DNA from: Monilinia fructicola
Lineage: Eukaryota > Ascomycota > Leotiomycetes > Helotiales > Sclerotiniaceae
Assembly: GCA_008692225.1 (NCBI GenBank)
Contig: VICG01000019.1
Location: 1-64,000, forward strand
DNA: 64,000 nucleotides
Direction of reading: 5' to 3'
A model generated the notes under the pieces. The model saw nothing but the letters and a program-made list of their open reading frames with translations. It was not told the origin of the DNA and did no database searches. Position numbers and translations under genes: made by a program. Of this stretch, positions 1-15,062 are shown piece by piece (positions within the stretch are counted from its first letter, which is position 1; each line of letters begins with the position of its first letter).

Positions 1-1053
1 ATTAAAATTTTTATTTAAATTATTATTATTAGAATTAATACTAATTAAAAAATAAAATTAAAAAATATTTGAAATATTTGAATCTATTTATTTATCTTTT
101 AATTGAATTTCAAAAAAGAAATAATTTAAAGTCAATTCTCAATCCAAAATATTATTTATTAAATTAAAATCAAAGAACATATCATTATATATAAAATTCA
201 AATATTTTTTTAAATTTTTTTTATTAAATTTTAATATTTTACAAAAGAAATATTGAAAATAAGTTTTAACCTTTAATTTGGGGAATGAATATAAATTAAA
301 TTAAAATTAAAATAGATTTATTAAATCTATATTTATTTTAATAAGTTTAATAATTAAAGATTAAAAAATATTAATAGTTTTATTAATTATCTTTTTTTTA
401 TAATTTAAAGTTAAATTATTAAAATGATTTATAGTTAAATAATTCTCGAAATTTTAAATATAGATTTTATAAATATTATATAAAATAAATTGAAATATAA
501 GATAATATAAAAGAAAAGAAACTTCTTCAATTTTATCAAAAGCTAATTTAATTCAAAAATCCCTTATTTTTTTATCAATACTAAATAATTCGTTAATATC
601 GAATTTAACAAAAATAAAAGAAAAAAAGGAAGTTTAATAATTAATTATTTTAAATAAATCAAAAGATTGATTTTAAAATAAATAAAAAATATTAAAATAA
701 ATTTTAATATAAATATTAAAATAGATTCTATATAAATTTAAATAGAAATTTAAAAGTAGATTTTAAAGGATTGAAATAAAGATATTAAAAAGTATTTTAA
801 TATAAATTTAAATGTAAATTCAAATATAGATTTTGAAGGATTTAAATAAAGATATTAAAAAGTATTTTAACATAAATTTAAACATAGATTTAAGTATAGA
901 TTTTGAATAGAAATGTTAAAAAGTATTTCAATATAAATTTTAAAAATAAATTTTAAAAATAGATTTAAATCCTAATCTTTTTTAAATAAAAAATTCAAAG
1001 GATTATATAAAATTTTGAAATTAAAATTTAAAACAAAAGTAAATCTTTAATAC
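1..1053. other. AT-rich DNA without genes
   Basis: Extremely AT-rich sequence with stops in every frame. The only structure seen is an imperfect tandem array near 670-960, listed separately. It is probably the decayed end of an older repeat, but no family can be named. Confidence 0.7.
670..960. repeat. Imperfect ~69-bp tandem array
   Basis: The block gatattaaaaagtatttt recurs at 781 and 850, with weaker copies before and after, giving a period of about 69 bp over three to four units. Copies differ by transitions (tataaat/cataaat, aaatgt/aaacat), as expected for mutated repeats. Confidence 0.6.
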
Positions 1054-1183
1054 TAGTTTCGCGGAAAATAAATTTTAGACTAGGATTCTGAATTATTACA
1101 TAAAGGTCTAGCACAAACCTAATTTCTCACTTCGTTCGAGGTAATAAATTCTACGATCATAATCAAATTATTTTGCGAGTGAG
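1054..1183. mobile_element. Decayed copy of mini-TIR element A
   Basis: Aligns with the better copy at 44682-44831. It shares gcggaaaataaatttt near the left end, cacttcgttcgagg in the middle and ttttgcgagtga at the right end. The central GC-rich hairpin of the good copy is here reduced by transitions to ggtctagcacaaacct. Like the other copy it is followed directly by a TAA microsatellite, so the whole composite was duplicated or inserted twice. Confidence 0.65.
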
Positions 1184-1190
1184 TGTAATA

Positions 1191-1224
<34 letters not shown>

Positions 1225-1935
1225 TTAAAGAAAGAAATTATTTTTAAATTCCTTTACTATTACATATTTATTTTCTACTTTCTTAATTCTAATATAAATA
1301 CTCTTATATTATAAATATATATCTTGTTTAATTATATTCTATATAAAATATTTTAATAATATTATATTATACTTTTATACCTCCTTTTATTCTTATCTCT
1401 CTTTTTTCTTATTTTTTTTAATATTATTCTTTTGAATATATTTCTTATATTATTCTTTTTATTTTATTTATTTAAGTTTTTACTCTTTTTCTATTTAATT
1501 TAAAATTTTAATTTTATAGAAAGGCTTTATACTTTTTATATATTTCTTAATATATTCTTAATTATATATAAATTATACTTAGCTTCTCTTATAATTATAA
1601 TAATATACCTTTATTATTTATTATTTATTATTTATTATTTATTATTTATTATTTACTATTTACTATTTACTATTTATTATTTATTATTTATTATTTATTA
1701 TTTAATTATTTATTTATTATTTATTATTTATTATTTATTATTTATTATTTATTATTATTATTTATTATTTATTATTTTTATTTATTTATTATTTACTTTG
1801 ATTATTTATTATTTATATATATTTGATTATTATTTTTATTATTATTATTATTATTGATTATCTATTTTTTAATTATATTAATTATTTAATTATTTATTTT
1901 TTATTATTTGTTATTGTTATTTATTTTATATATTT
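1184..1935. repeat. Short TAA tract and TTATTA-type low-complexity DNA
   Basis: A (taa)n tract of about ten units at 1190-1221 is followed by T-rich sequence, then by ttattattta repeats at about 1610-1800. The order (mini-TIR element, TAA tract, TTATTA tract, minisatellite) matches that at 44.68-46.0 kb. Confidence 0.75.
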
Positions 1936-1939
1936 TAAA

Positions 1940-2420
1940 ATAAATAAGCTTATTATATAGCTGAATGAATAAGCCGAAATGGAATAAAATAAGCGAAATG
2001 GAATAGGCAAAATATGAGCTAAAATGGAAGGGCCAAATGGAATAGTAAAATAGAATAAGCCAAAAAAATAGATTAAAATAAAATAGGCCGAATAATAGAC
2101 TAAAATAAAATAAACCGGAATAGAAATGCTGAATTGATTAATTATTTTAAAATAGTGAAATAATTAGTACTTCAAATAGTTGACATAAAATCGCTGATAG
2201 AATAATTGGAATATTAGCTTTGAAAATGAAAGGAAAAGATCGATATTAAAAATTAAGGTTTTTTGTTATTAATGTTGATTAATTAGAATTTTCGTAGAAT
2301 TTTATAATTAATTAAAAACCGTTAAGGATTTAAGTTTATATTTTTTCATTTTAAACTTTTTATAATATAAATATAAATTATAATTTCATATTTTTTTTAA
2401 GGTTATTTTAAATTATAAAA
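1940..2420. repeat. Decayed GGAATGG minisatellite and its unique flank
   Basis: Degenerate gccgaaatggaata units at 1955-2115 correspond to the clean 14-bp array at 45786-45972. The following sequence (aattaaggttttttgttattaatgttgattaatt, then cgttaaggatttaagtttata) matches the right flank of the better copy with many G-to-A and C-to-T changes. Confidence 0.65.
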
Positions 2421-3006
2421 GGTTAATATATTATAAGAATTACAAATTGTATTATTAATTAAATTATCTTCAATAAGATATTTTTATCTTTACTAAGTAT
2501 TATCTAAAAGTTCATTTATATTTAATCAATAAACTAATAAAATTAATATAAATATTCGTATAGTTTTCATATTTGAACAAATAGCTATTTATTTTAAAAT
2601 ATATTTAATTTTAATAAATAATTGAATTTGAGATTTAAAAATATTATAAGCTCTGCTTATTTAATTTAATATTAGTATTTTTAGATTTTTATAATAAAAT
2701 TAATTAAATTAATATATAGAATATTATTTAAAATGTAATATTTTTTAAAATATTACTACCTATATTATATGCTAATATTTTTATTACTTATAATTTAAAT
2801 TTATATAAATCTTTAATATTAGATATATAAAAGTAAAATTTATATATAAATTATTTAAATAATCTTATATTAAGATTTTCAATTTTAATTAATAAATATT
2901 TAAGCTATATAATAATAATAAATCGAATTAAAATGAATATTTTGTTAGATTATATTTTTATCAATGGTTTTACTTTATTACTATAAAATATATATATTAA
3001 AATCAT
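2421..3006. other. AT-rich DNA, nothing recognised
   Basis: No coding stretch, array or terminal repeat was recognised here. Confidence 0.6.
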
Positions 3007-3122
3007 TGTGACGGTTCGGTCACGACCACACGGAAGAAGTTGGCTTGAAGCCGACCCTTGCGGTGGTAAGAGATACGATAGCATTGTTGATATCGTTGGC
3101 AAAAGCGAATAGTATAAGCTTA
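3007..3122 (+). mobile_element. GC-normal LTR-like fragment
   Basis: About 115 bp of ordinary base composition stands out sharply from the surrounding AT-rich DNA. It starts TGTGACGG, has a perfect 5-bp hairpin (gtgac, loop ggttcg, gtcac, 3008-3023) and a second one (ggctt, loop g, aagcc). A TG start and short hairpins are common in fungal LTRs, and it lies just upstream of a plus-strand Ty3/Gypsy relic, so it may be part of its 5' LTR. No partner was found downstream. Confidence 0.35.
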
Positions 3123-6100
3123 GTTTAAAAAATGATTAGATAATTTAATATAGATTAACTTTTATTATAATATACGTTTTTTGTTATATATATAAGTTTA
3201 AAAAACAATATTTTTATTATTTATATTAATAATAATAATAAATGAAATTAATTATTATCTACAATATATAAATATCGTTTAATAGATTAAAATTAAAAAT
3301 TTGTATTTTTTTTTTTTTTTTTTTTCTTTCTTTTTTTTTTTTATTACATTTTTTTAAACTTTTAATAGATTAGAATTTATTATAAGAGTATAATAATTTT
3401 AGCTTTTTGAAATGAATATAGTTTTGTAAGTATTTCCCTATAAATTTAGGATATTGTTAAATTATATATATAATATCATATAATTAATAATACCGAAAAA
3501 CAAAATAACAAATTAAAAATTTATAAATTTTTTTCTAAATAATTATAATAATTAATACTTTGTTAGCAAAAACGCTTTTAAAAAAAGTTAAACTATTAAT
3601 AAATTTATTATTTTTAAAATAATATTAATGTATAAGAAGAAAGTAAATTAATACAAAACCAAGTCTTAAAAGCGAAAAGTAAGAATTTTGTGGATATATT
3701 AACAAAATTAAATAAGAATTAAATCTTTGAAATGTAATGTTAATGAACTTTAATTATAAAAAATATTAATATAATATTATAATATTATAATTAACGTTAG
3801 ATTGATTATAAGAAAAGAAAATAATTATTATAATCTTTGAATTTTTATATAAAAATAATATTATACAAATATCCAATTATTATTATTAAAGTGTAATAAA
3901 ATAAATGATACTTAGTAATTTATATTATATTAAATAAATACTATTGAATATATTAAAAAATAATAATATTGAAAATAGAATAAAGATTTGTAATTAATAA
4001 AATGGTAAATAATTAATATAAAATTCCAAATAATTTATAATCAATTATTAATGGTTGAATAATTTAATAATTAGATAATAAAATTGTATACAAACCCAAG
4101 TTTTTTTGATATAGTTAAAACAATTAATGATTACAATTGCAAGTTAATTTAAGTCTAATTCCAATTATAAAATCTTAAATTATAGAATAACTTAGATATA
4201 GTATATTAATATATATTAAAAGCAAAAATGTAGAATTTTTAATCTTTTAATAAAATATTAAAGTAAAAATTAAGTAATAATAAAAACAATATATATTAGA
4301 TATATACTTTTATATTTTAATTAAATTTAGCGTTAATAAAATAAATATAATTATAAAAATTTTTAATTATTTTGTAGTTATTTATATATAATATACACAA
4401 AATTAATAGATATTAAATATACATTAATAGCGATAATAATAAATTATATTTGTATATTTAAAAAAAGTTTTGGATATATTTAGAATTTAATGCAAAATTT
4501 TAAAGAATAATATCAATTAAATGTAAAAAATTATTTATTAAAGTTTTTTAATGTATATTATAAATATAAATGGAAATATTCTTAGAATATAATTAGCTAT
4601 AATAATTTGGAATGTTTAACGTGGATTTAAATTTATATCAATATTTTCAACTAAAGATATAACTAACCGAATTTTAAATAATTAATATTTAAAACCAATA
4701 TTTTAGGTTTTATAGAAAGATTTTTTATAAAAATAAAGGTTAATAAAAAGTTTGTAATGATTATAAAGAAATAGTTAAAAATTTAGTGTTAAACTGATGG
4801 TTATAATTGTTTAATTATAGAAAATTTGTATATATTTTTATTAAAAAAATTGTTATTAAAGATAATAATATTATTTATTAATACGATATTAAGATTACAA
4901 GGTTTATAAAAAGATTATTAATAATAAATATTAATATAATTTAAAGAATAAAGCAAGTTAGTTTAAGGATATAATAAATCAAAGTAGATAGATAATTGTT
5001 AATACAAGATATAATTTGAATTAGGAATATATTAAGGATATTAAACTAGAATAAAATTAAAGATATTATTATAAAAATTTTAAATAATAAAATGATGATA
5101 ATAATTGTAAAATAATAGTTTTTAAATAAGGCAAAATTTAATAAACTTAAAAGATATTAGCTATTAAAATAAATATAAAAAAAAAACCATAGAAATATTA
5201 GATATAAGTTAAAAAAAATAATTATAAATATATTTAGAGCTAGAAATTAGAATTAATATATACTATTTATTTATTATTTAATTAAATAATTATATGAAAA
5301 ATACTATAAAATAATTAATATTTTATAGTAATAATAATATTTAGAATAATGTATAATCTATTAATTTATAAAATATAACAAACAATTTAATAATAAATAA
5401 ATTATTAAATATATATTACAATATATAAACAAAAACAAAAAAGAATAATTATATTATAAATATTAAAAAAAGGTTAAAATACTAAACAAATTAAATTATT
5501 AACTTAATAATAAATATATATAATTTATTAAAGTAGGTTTATAACTTTTATAATAGCATTTTATTTTATTAAGGTTTATTTAATACATTATTAAACAATA
5601 TATTAATAATATATAGATTTTAAATTATAAATAATAATAAAATAAAAATTAGTTTTTAAATATATTGAATAATATTAAGGTATATATATATATAAACTGG
5701 TTAAAATAAAAGTATTAAAAAAAATAGTATTAATTAACAAAATATATAATTGTAATTTTATATTTTCTAAAAGATAAAAATAGTAAATAATAATATTTGT
5801 TTTTAAGGAAAATAACTTTGTAAAAAAATTAATAGTTAATATATTAATAATAATATATTTAATACTAAAAGGATTAATATTATTATATTGTAAAAAAAGC
5901 AATTATTATTTTTTATAATATTACAATACTTATTATTGTAGTTATTAAGGATTTATAATAATATTGAATTATAATTAAATAATTTAGAAAATTAAAGATT
6001 TTATTAAATAAAAGCTTTAATGATAGTATACTATAAAAAACAAGTTTGGATAAGGATATATTATTTAAGTTAATATAAAACATTATTATTAATTATATTA

Positions 6101-9100
6101 GCGATATAATTTAAATTTCTTTATTTATTATATATAATAATTTGGAGGAGGAAATAATTTGTAATAATATAATTATAAGATTTTTTATTAATTTTAATTT
6201 TAATAAAATATATAAAATATGTATAATGTTAAAAAGATAACGGATTTAATATTATAAGGTTCATTTAAACTAGTAATAACAATAAAATATTTAGTTATAA
6301 AGGATAAATATAATTTAAAATATAATGAGGATAATAATATAATAAAAATAGTTTATAAAATTATTGGATAAATTTCTAAATAATTTATAAAATATTTAAG
6401 ATTTATTAAATTTTCTCAAAAAAGATAATTAATAATAGAATTACATTTTAAATGGAAAAAATTTAAAAAAAAAGGTTTACTCTTTAAAAATAAAGGATTA
6501 TATAATATGGAAGAAATATTTAATAATTTAATTTAATAAAAAAGATTAAAAAAATAAAATTTCCGATATTGTTATTTTCCATTGTTTTTGTAATATATAA
6601 ATATTACCTAAAAAACGGAGAAGCTTGATATAATTAATATTTGTGATTAAATATAGAAACTATTTTAGATACATATTTTATACTATTACAAAAAAATATA
6701 TTATAAATAATACAAAAATAAGTATATTTATAGTTATAGATTGCACAATATTCTTTTTTTAATAAAAAACTTATCCTTTTATAATAAAATATTTAAATTA
6801 TTATATAGATAGTATCTTTTAATTGTTTATTAATAGAATTTAGGAATTACCAGTATATGTACAATATTAAATAAATTTAATCCTAAAAAATTTTTAAAAA
6901 TTTTAAAAGTGTTATAAATAATATAATTATTATTAATTAAACGTGTGTAAAAGCATTTATAATATCTTAAATAGATCTTTTATTGTTTTATAGATTATAA
7001 ACATTATTATTAAAAGAATTAAATATTTTATTAAATATTTATTAATAATTATACTAAGATAGAAGATAAATGTATATATTTTTAATATTAAATATAAATT
7101 AATAATCTTAAAAAAATTTTGTTTTTAAAAAAATCTTTAAAACCTAAAACATTTCTGGGTATTATGGGATATTTATAATACTTTGTTAAAGATTATATTA
7201 AAATTATAAATTTATTACAAAAAAAGAAGATATAGTTATTAAAGGATTTTTATATAAAAAAAAAGCTAAATGCAATTTTATAGTGTATAAAATGTTTAAT
7301 ATACTATCTATAACAAAAATTAATAATATTTGCTAAAGTTTAAAATAATTATTACAAAATAAATGTTTAGTATATATAAATCTAGTGCATCCTTTGTTTA
7401 TAAATTTCAATATATTAAAAGTAAAAAATATTAAAATTATTTTATATTATATAAAAGATGATAAAAATAATAATTAAAGTATTTTAATATAATAAATATA
7501 GAATTAATCTTATTTTTGTTAATAATTATAAAATACAAAAATATATTATTAATCATTAAAATTAAAAAATAATAGTATTAGTTTAAAGTTTATATAAAAA
7601 TAAATTATATTATCTAATATAATAGAGTACCATTACTATCATATATACTAATTATAATAATATTGATATAATATCTCCAAAAAAGTAAATATTGTAATAA
7701 TATATCCATTAATAAATTAAATCTAAATTAATATTAATAACTAAATTTATATTTATTTTTAATTTTAATATACAATATAAAGTTGGGAAAAAAAATATAA
7801 TTCTGGATATATTATTTTGCTTATTTTATAAAAAAGATAATGAAAATAAGAATTATAGTTTTAATAAACTTGAAGTATTATTTACAGTACCAAAAACAAA
7901 AGAATTTCTTCAATATAGTTTTATATAATATTTATAAAAATAATAAATGATTTCTTAATAAGTTATTAAACAAATATAAAGTTAAGTAATATAAATAAAA
8001 TATTTTAATAATAATTAAAAAAAAAATTTGTTAGAAATAAATATAGCGATTTTATTATTCTATCTCCAGAATAATTTATTATATAAAATTAATAATATAG
8101 AGATTTAATATATTATATATTTATATATAGCATATAAGGAAGTTTTTAAAATATTACATTAAAACTATTATTTAAGTTATATTAAATTTATAAATTTGGT
8201 TAATAAAAACTTTTGTATTTAAAAATATTGAAGTTTATATAAGAATATTTATAATATTATAGAAAATATTAAATATATTAAACAAAAAAATATTAACTTT
8301 ATGAAGTAATATAATTAATATTATTATTATTAGCATTATTTTATATAATCATTATTAACTTTATTTTAATTTTCCTAATTATAAAAAAAAGGTTTTAATT
8401 TGGTTTTAATAAAAATAGATAAATTAAAAAAAATATTATTTATTTTAGGAAAGATAATATAATCAACTGTAAACTAAAGATTAATATTAATTATAAAAAA
8501 TTTATGATTTTAATTAAGATTATTCCAAAGTAATAATAATAAATAAAAATCTTAAATTTCTATTAAAAATATAGAAAATTATTTTTTCTACATTAAGTAT
8601 AATATTATTATACTCCACAATATATTATATATAAATAAACAATAATTAAAAATAATTAATTAAATTATAAAAATTATATAAACATTTTTTATTTGGATTT
8701 AATAAAGATATATAAAAATAAAAAAGTATATTATCAATTTATAATTTTATTTAAATAATTTTTATTAGACTTTTATTAATAAATTATTTAATAAAACAGT
8801 ATATAACTTTATATTAAATGATATAGTATAATTATTAAATATAACAAAGTAGAAATTATTAATATTTATTATACAAATAAAGGTTTAATAATTATATTAT
8901 TTTTGTAATAATTTAATAAAATAGAAATATAATAAAAAACTATATATCTATGTTTTTTAAAAAGAGTAATTTAATGTTTTTATATTATATAAAAAGTATT
9001 TGATTTTAATTATAAATAATAAAAAGTTGAAATAATAATATATAGGATTTTTTTTGATAATACAACAAATTAAGAAATTAATTTATAAAATTTGATATAC

Positions 9101-9500
9101 TAAAGCATTAATGAATTTATTCAATGGTTTTAATGATTTATTTTAAAACCAATACTAAAAAATAAGGATCCATATAATTATCTAAAACCGGAACAATTAG
9201 ACACAATTATAATCGAAGGATATAAGAAATTTAAAATTAACAAGATTATTTGTAAATACATTATGCCAATAGATATTATATAATATTTTATTAAATAAAA
9301 AAAAATATAATCCAAAGTTTAATTAATGAATTTTTTATAAATATCTTAATTATTACAATAAATTAATCCAGAAATTTAAGGAAAAATAATAAGATATTCA
9401 GATGGCAATGAATTAAAGAGAAGTAATAATAGTGTAATAAAAGCAAAAACGAGGTTTAATTACAAAGATTATTATTACAAATTTATTATATAATAATAAT
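3123..9500 (+). mobile_element. RIP-degraded Ty3/Gypsy retrotransposon, plus strand
   Basis: Stop-riddled but recognisable pol on the plus strand. The reverse-transcriptase block ELPVYVQYQINLIL lies near 6845-6890. PKTFLGIMGYL (7144 on), the hallmark joining RT to RNase H, is followed by FVKDYIKIINLLQ after a stop. PLFINFN is at 7391, and SINKLNLN with KLGKKNIILDIL at 7705-7840 matches the RNase H tail of fungal Gypsy pol. Integrase should follow to about 9.4 kb but I could not pin motifs. No reading frame survives, and almost all changes are transitions. The pol type is the same as in the element at 32.8-42.1 kb and differs from the one at 58.4-64 kb. The ends are uncertain. Confidence 0.75.
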
Positions 9501-12310
9501 AGGTTATAAAATTATTTTAATGTTAAATTAGTATATTTTTTATTATACTTTGTTGTAACTTTATTATTTATTTTAAGATTTATTTTTTATTTTTAACAAT
9601 TTTTTTTTTTCTTTTTAATAAACAATTAATTATTCTAAATTTTAAGATTTATTTTTATATTATAATAATTAAAATATATTTTAAAATTAAAAAGTTTATT
9701 TTTATTTATTATTTTTTTTATAAATAGTATTATAATAATAAAAATAAATATTGAAACTTATATACAAAAATAAGAATTAAACATTTTTTATTACAAAATA
9801 TAATATAATATGGATTAAATATAAGTATAGCATATAAAAACAAAAAATTAAAATAATTAACCAAAGTATATCTTATAATAATAAAAAGAATATTTTATTA
9901 ATAACTAATAATTCAATTTAGATATATTAAAAGAAATTTATATTACCAAAGAAAAAGTATATTTTCTATTAAAACTTAAAAAGTTATTTGGAAAAAACAA
10001 TTGTAAAAAAAAAGATTGATTATATAATTTACAAAAATTAATATAATAAAGCAATTTAAATAGCAATATTTATTGCGAGATTTAAAAATTATAAAGGATA
10101 TAATAATCAAATTAAATATAATAAAAGTATTAAAAATCAAAATAATAAAATAGAAATTAAAACCAAATAATAAAATAGATAACAGGGATGAATAATATAG
10201 TAATAATAATAATAATAATAAAAATAAAGAAAATAAAAGAAACAATATATTAAATATCAATAATATCAAAATTTCGGATTTTAAAGAAAATATAAATAAT
10301 AATAAAATTTAATAATATAGTTTAATAATAAAGAATATAACATACAACAAAAACTTTTAAAATATTCGAAAACTATTCCTATAAAAAATATTAAAGAATA
10401 TAAAATGGATTTTAAAGTATAATAATAATATTATTATAAAATATAAAAATTTTCGCAAAATTAATTAAATAAAAATAATATTAAATTAACAAAAAAATAA
10501 TAACAATTAAACAAGAAATATTGGAAACTAAAAAATAGTAAATGAAAACCTAAGTAATATAATATTATAAAAAAGATACAATCTATCAGTTCTACTATAA
10601 ATTCTAATAATATACTTTTATAATATTAATAAAATAAACAGATTTCTAATATATATATTTTTAAAACACAAACGCTATTTATATATTATTTAATATATTT
10701 ATTTTAATTTGAAAATATACAAAATATTATCTCAAAACCTTTAATACAAATAATAATATTTATAATAATATAATTATATTTAAAAACATTGCAAGAACAT
10801 TTAAAAGAAAAATTTTTTATTATAATAATGGGATGATAGGTTATGATTAAAATAATTTTTTTATAAAAACTAAAAGATAATATATATTAAATTTTAATTT
10901 AAGGAATTTATATAAAACAATTTAATATTAAATAAATGATTAATATTTCCTTTATTATAATACTTATTTTTATTTTTAATAAGTATAAAAAAAGCAATTT
11001 ATAAATTATTTAAGTTAATTAAAAATGTAATTGATTTAAAGAAAAAAACGATAAAAGTATAATAAAAACAATATAGCATTATAATAAGTTTAAGATAGGG
11101 ATATATAATATAAGAATATATATATTAAAATAAATAATATAAAGATATATAATATAAGAATATATAATATAAGAAATATATAAATTAAATAAAAAAAAAT
11201 AAAGCTTTTGAAATATTAATATAATAAAGTTAATAATTTAAGGAATCAAGAATTTAAAGGAATTATAAAATATTACACTCCAAAAAAAATGCAATGTTTT
11301 AATTGTAGAATAAAATATTATAATCAAATTATTAAACTAAGAATATTATATTTTTATTATATATGATATATAAATGCAGGTAAATAGTATAATGGTTTAT
11401 AATATCAACAAAAGCTAAAATAAAGATTGAAGATAAATAAAATTAAAAAAATATAAAAAAAAAGCGGATTTAATAAAAGCGAAAAGAAAAATAAAAGTAA
11501 AAATAAAAAAAAGCTTTTTAAAGAAAATAAAATTAACTTTTTAAATTTTAAGGTTAAAAATTTAATAAAAGCAATTACGATATTAACAAAACTACAATTA
11601 GCAATTATAAATTTATTATATAAAACAAACAAAAACAATAAAATTATAATTAAAATAATTATAAATGCAATAATTAAATTAATTAGTATAAAAGAAAAAC
11701 AAAAAAATTAGAATATAAAAATTAAATATAATAACTTAAATTATAAATATTAAATAATAATTTATAAAATGTTTTTAGGATTTGAAATAAATAATATTAA
11801 GTACAATAATAATAGCATAAATTTATATAACGATATAATTGTATATTGTGAATAGCAAATTTATAATTTATTCTATAAATACAATTTTTAATATAATAAA
11901 GGCGGTAAATAGGATGTTATAAAATTGTTGTTTATGAGAAAGTTTAAAATGTTGTAAAAATATATAGCAAAAATTAATAATAAAGAGTAAAAGATACAAT
12001 AAAAACGAAAACAATATTTAGGAAATAATTATTATAATTATAAATTTCTTTTGTTTTTTATTTTTACTAATTTTCAAAATGATATATATAATAGATTTTG
12101 CAATATTAATAATTTGCTTTAACAAAGGTATTAGAACTTTTCAAAGTAAAAACAATTATAACGATTGTATTACAATCAATACAAAAGAAATTGGCCTTAA
12201 AACTAATACTTTTAGTATATTAGCAAAAACAACACAGTTAGTATTACCAATATTGTTAATAGAAGTGGATAATATAAGCTTAATTATAAGTAAATAGCAT
12301 TAAACAGTTT
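9501..12310 (+). mobile_element. A-rich relic with a zinc-knuckle-like trace
   Basis: A-rich plus strand, as in the other retroelement coding strands here. At 11289 the translation MQCFNCRIKYYN resembles the start of a CCHC zinc knuckle in which His has become Tyr. Such knuckles occur in retroelement gag proteins and in LINE ORF1. A lysine-rich stretch follows to about 11640. I cannot decide between gag and LINE ORF1. An open frame at 12079-12297 shows no recognisable domain. Confidence 0.3.
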
Positions 12311-14595
12311 AATACAAATCAGCTTTTACCACGATACACGTTTCTTGCCATCCATACAGATTCTTTAATTTTTAAGATAATTTAAAAAGAATTTTTTATA
12401 TAAATAATTTAAAATAAAGCTTTTTAAAATATTCTAAAAAAGGATAATTCTAATAAGAATAATTTTCAAAAATACTTTTAAAATTTAGATTCTAAATATA
12501 ATTAATAATACTCAAATAGTTAAAAAATTAACAATATTTGAATTTTAACAAATTTTTTAATATTTTCTTAAGTTTTTATATTTTTAATTAATTATTAAAG
12601 AGTTTTTAAATAATTCAAATGTTTTATTTTGTATTTGATAATAAGAAAATTTAATAAAAAATATTTTATTAAAGATTTTATATATTTAAGCGTTTTACTT
12701 ATTAATAGTAATAAATCTTTAAATTATTTATTAATAAATGTATTAAAGATTTTAAAGATTATTATTATTATTATTATCTTAATTGCTTTAAAATTAAATA
12801 TATTTAATAAAATTAAGAGCTTTAATATTCTTTATTCTACATAAAAAAAATAATTTAAAAATTAAAAGTTTAATATTAATTAGTATTAAATCAATTATTA
12901 AAAAAAGCTTTTTAATAATAATTAATTAATTAAATAATAAAAATAAATTAGATCGATTTATAATTGATAAATATCATTTATTAATTATTAATACTAATTA
13001 TCAAAATATTATATATTAATTTAAGAATTTATTAAAAATCAAATCTTAATTTGTATTTTTAATTAAAATATTACTATTTTTAATAAAAACTAAAACTAAT
13101 AAATCATTTATTTCTTTAAAATTTAATTATTATATAAACTTCTAATATTTAAAATAATATTTAAATATAAAATTAAGATATTCGATTCAAACGTTCTCAA
13201 ATTTCAAAATCTAAAGGTTTAAAATTATATTAATAATTTTAAGTTAAAATTTTTTTTTAAGTAATAAAAATAAGATTATTATATTTTGCTTTTTTTAAAT
13301 TTGAAATTATATAATTAATTAATTATTTAAATGATTCTTATTATCATTTGGATTTATTTAATAATAAGAAAAATGAAATTCTTTATTTCTTTTTTAATAT
13401 TTTTAAATAATTTTTATAGTATTATTATTTATACCTTTGTTTTAAAAAAAAGAATTAATTATTCGAATATTCGTTTTATTATATATTATAAATTTTATTG
13501 ATCTTTTATAGGATTTTCTCAAGGATTTAATCAAAATAGCTAAAATTTAAAATTTAGTGAATTTATATTTTTTTATAATAAATCAAAAGAGAATAATAAA
13601 TTTAATAATTTTGATTTTAATCAAGTAAAATTAAGAAAATACTTAAAGGAAATTATATATAGATGATATATTATTAATTTATACTTAGATAATATTATAA
13701 TTAAATATTCTTTATTAAATTAAGAATTATATAATTTATGTTTTAATAAGTAAAATATTATATAAATTTAAATAAATAATATAAAGGAAAAATAAATGGA
13801 ATTTAAGAATAAATTAGTTTTAATTATAAATGTATTATTTAAAGTATATTTAAATAATTATATTTTTTATTTCTTTAATAAAAAATATAATATAGATTAT
13901 ATAATTGGAGATTATTTATTAAAATATTATATTAATTAAAATAAATATAATAATACTATAATTTTATTAATAACAAAATTAAAGAATTTTAAACGATTTA
14001 ATATTTAATTAGTTATTAATAGCTATTATTTTTCTTGCTTTTTTTTCTACGAAAATATATAAAATTATAAAACAAAAATTAAATATTAAAAATTGTTTTT
14101 TTTAAATTTATTTTTGATATTAATCAATTATTTTCTTTGGATTAAAAGATATATTATACAAAAAGGAATTATTAGAAACCTTTCTTAATTCCAAATTTTT
14201 AATTACTTAGTTTAATAAATTCTTTATTGAATATTAAAATCAATTTTACTATTAAGTTTTTTAGTAAATTTAGATTTAAAAGAATAAATACGAATGTTAT
14301 ATATAATTTATACTTTTTATTAAATAATATAGATTTATTTAATATTTAAAATTATTTTAAATATTAATTATTTAAAATAATAAAATTAAAATATGCAAAT
14401 TAAAGGGTTTATTTATTAAAAGAGTTATAATCTTTAATATTATAATTTAAATATAAATAAATTTATATTTTAATTTATAATATTTAGATAATTAATTTGA
14501 ATATTGTTTATATATATATATATTTATTATTTAAATTTAAAGTATGAGAAATAAATATTAAATAATTTTATTAATAAGTAGGATAGGAAATGAAT
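12311..14595. other. T-rich decayed repeat DNA
   Basis: No intact frame. A short less-mutated piece at 12325-12370 leads into sequence whose reverse complement (ttaaattatcttaaaaatt and on) recurs near 18670 and 18900 on the plus strand, so a dispersed repeat family is present. Around 13650-13720 a faint RT-like stretch (LYLDNIIIKYS) can be read on the plus strand, too weak to assign. Confidence 0.45.
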
Positions 14596-14599
14596 TTTA

Positions 14600-15062
14600 A
14601 ATAGATTATATATTAAATATTTGTTTAATAGAAAATAGATTATAAATAGATTATATATTGAATATTTATTTAATAGAAAAAAGATTATAAATAGATTATA
14701 TAATAAATATTTATTTAATAAAAATAAATTATAAATAAATTATATATTAAATATTTATTTAATAAAAAATAGATTATAAATAGATTATATAATAAATATT
14801 TATTTAATAGAAAATAGATTATAAATAGATTATATATTAAATATTTATTTAATAAAAAATAGATTATAAATAAATTATATATTAAATATTTATTTAATAA
14901 AAAATGAATTATAAATAGATTATATATTAAATATTTATTTAATAAAAAAATGAATTATAAATAGATTATATAATAAGTAAATAATTAATAGAAAATAAAT
15001 TATAAATAGATTATATAATAAATAAATATTTAATAAAAAATGAATTATAAATATATTATATA
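14600..15062. repeat. 45-bp minisatellite, about ten copies
   Basis: Tandem units of about 45 bp, each aatagattatatattaaat followed by atttatttaatagaaaatagattata. Later units are slightly shortened. Variation is mostly G/A. Confidence 0.8.

Noticed and set aside
3007..3122. tRNA-like or structured RNA gene
   Set aside because: The ggttcg loop recalls a tRNA T-arm, but no acceptor stem, D-arm or anticodon arm can be built around it.
5675..12844. Short open frames in the AT-rich block (for example 5675-5902, 9976-10269, 11405-11638, 12629-12844)
   Set aside because: They are Ile/Leu/Phe/Lys-rich by composition, lie mostly antisense to retroelement relics, and show no domain.
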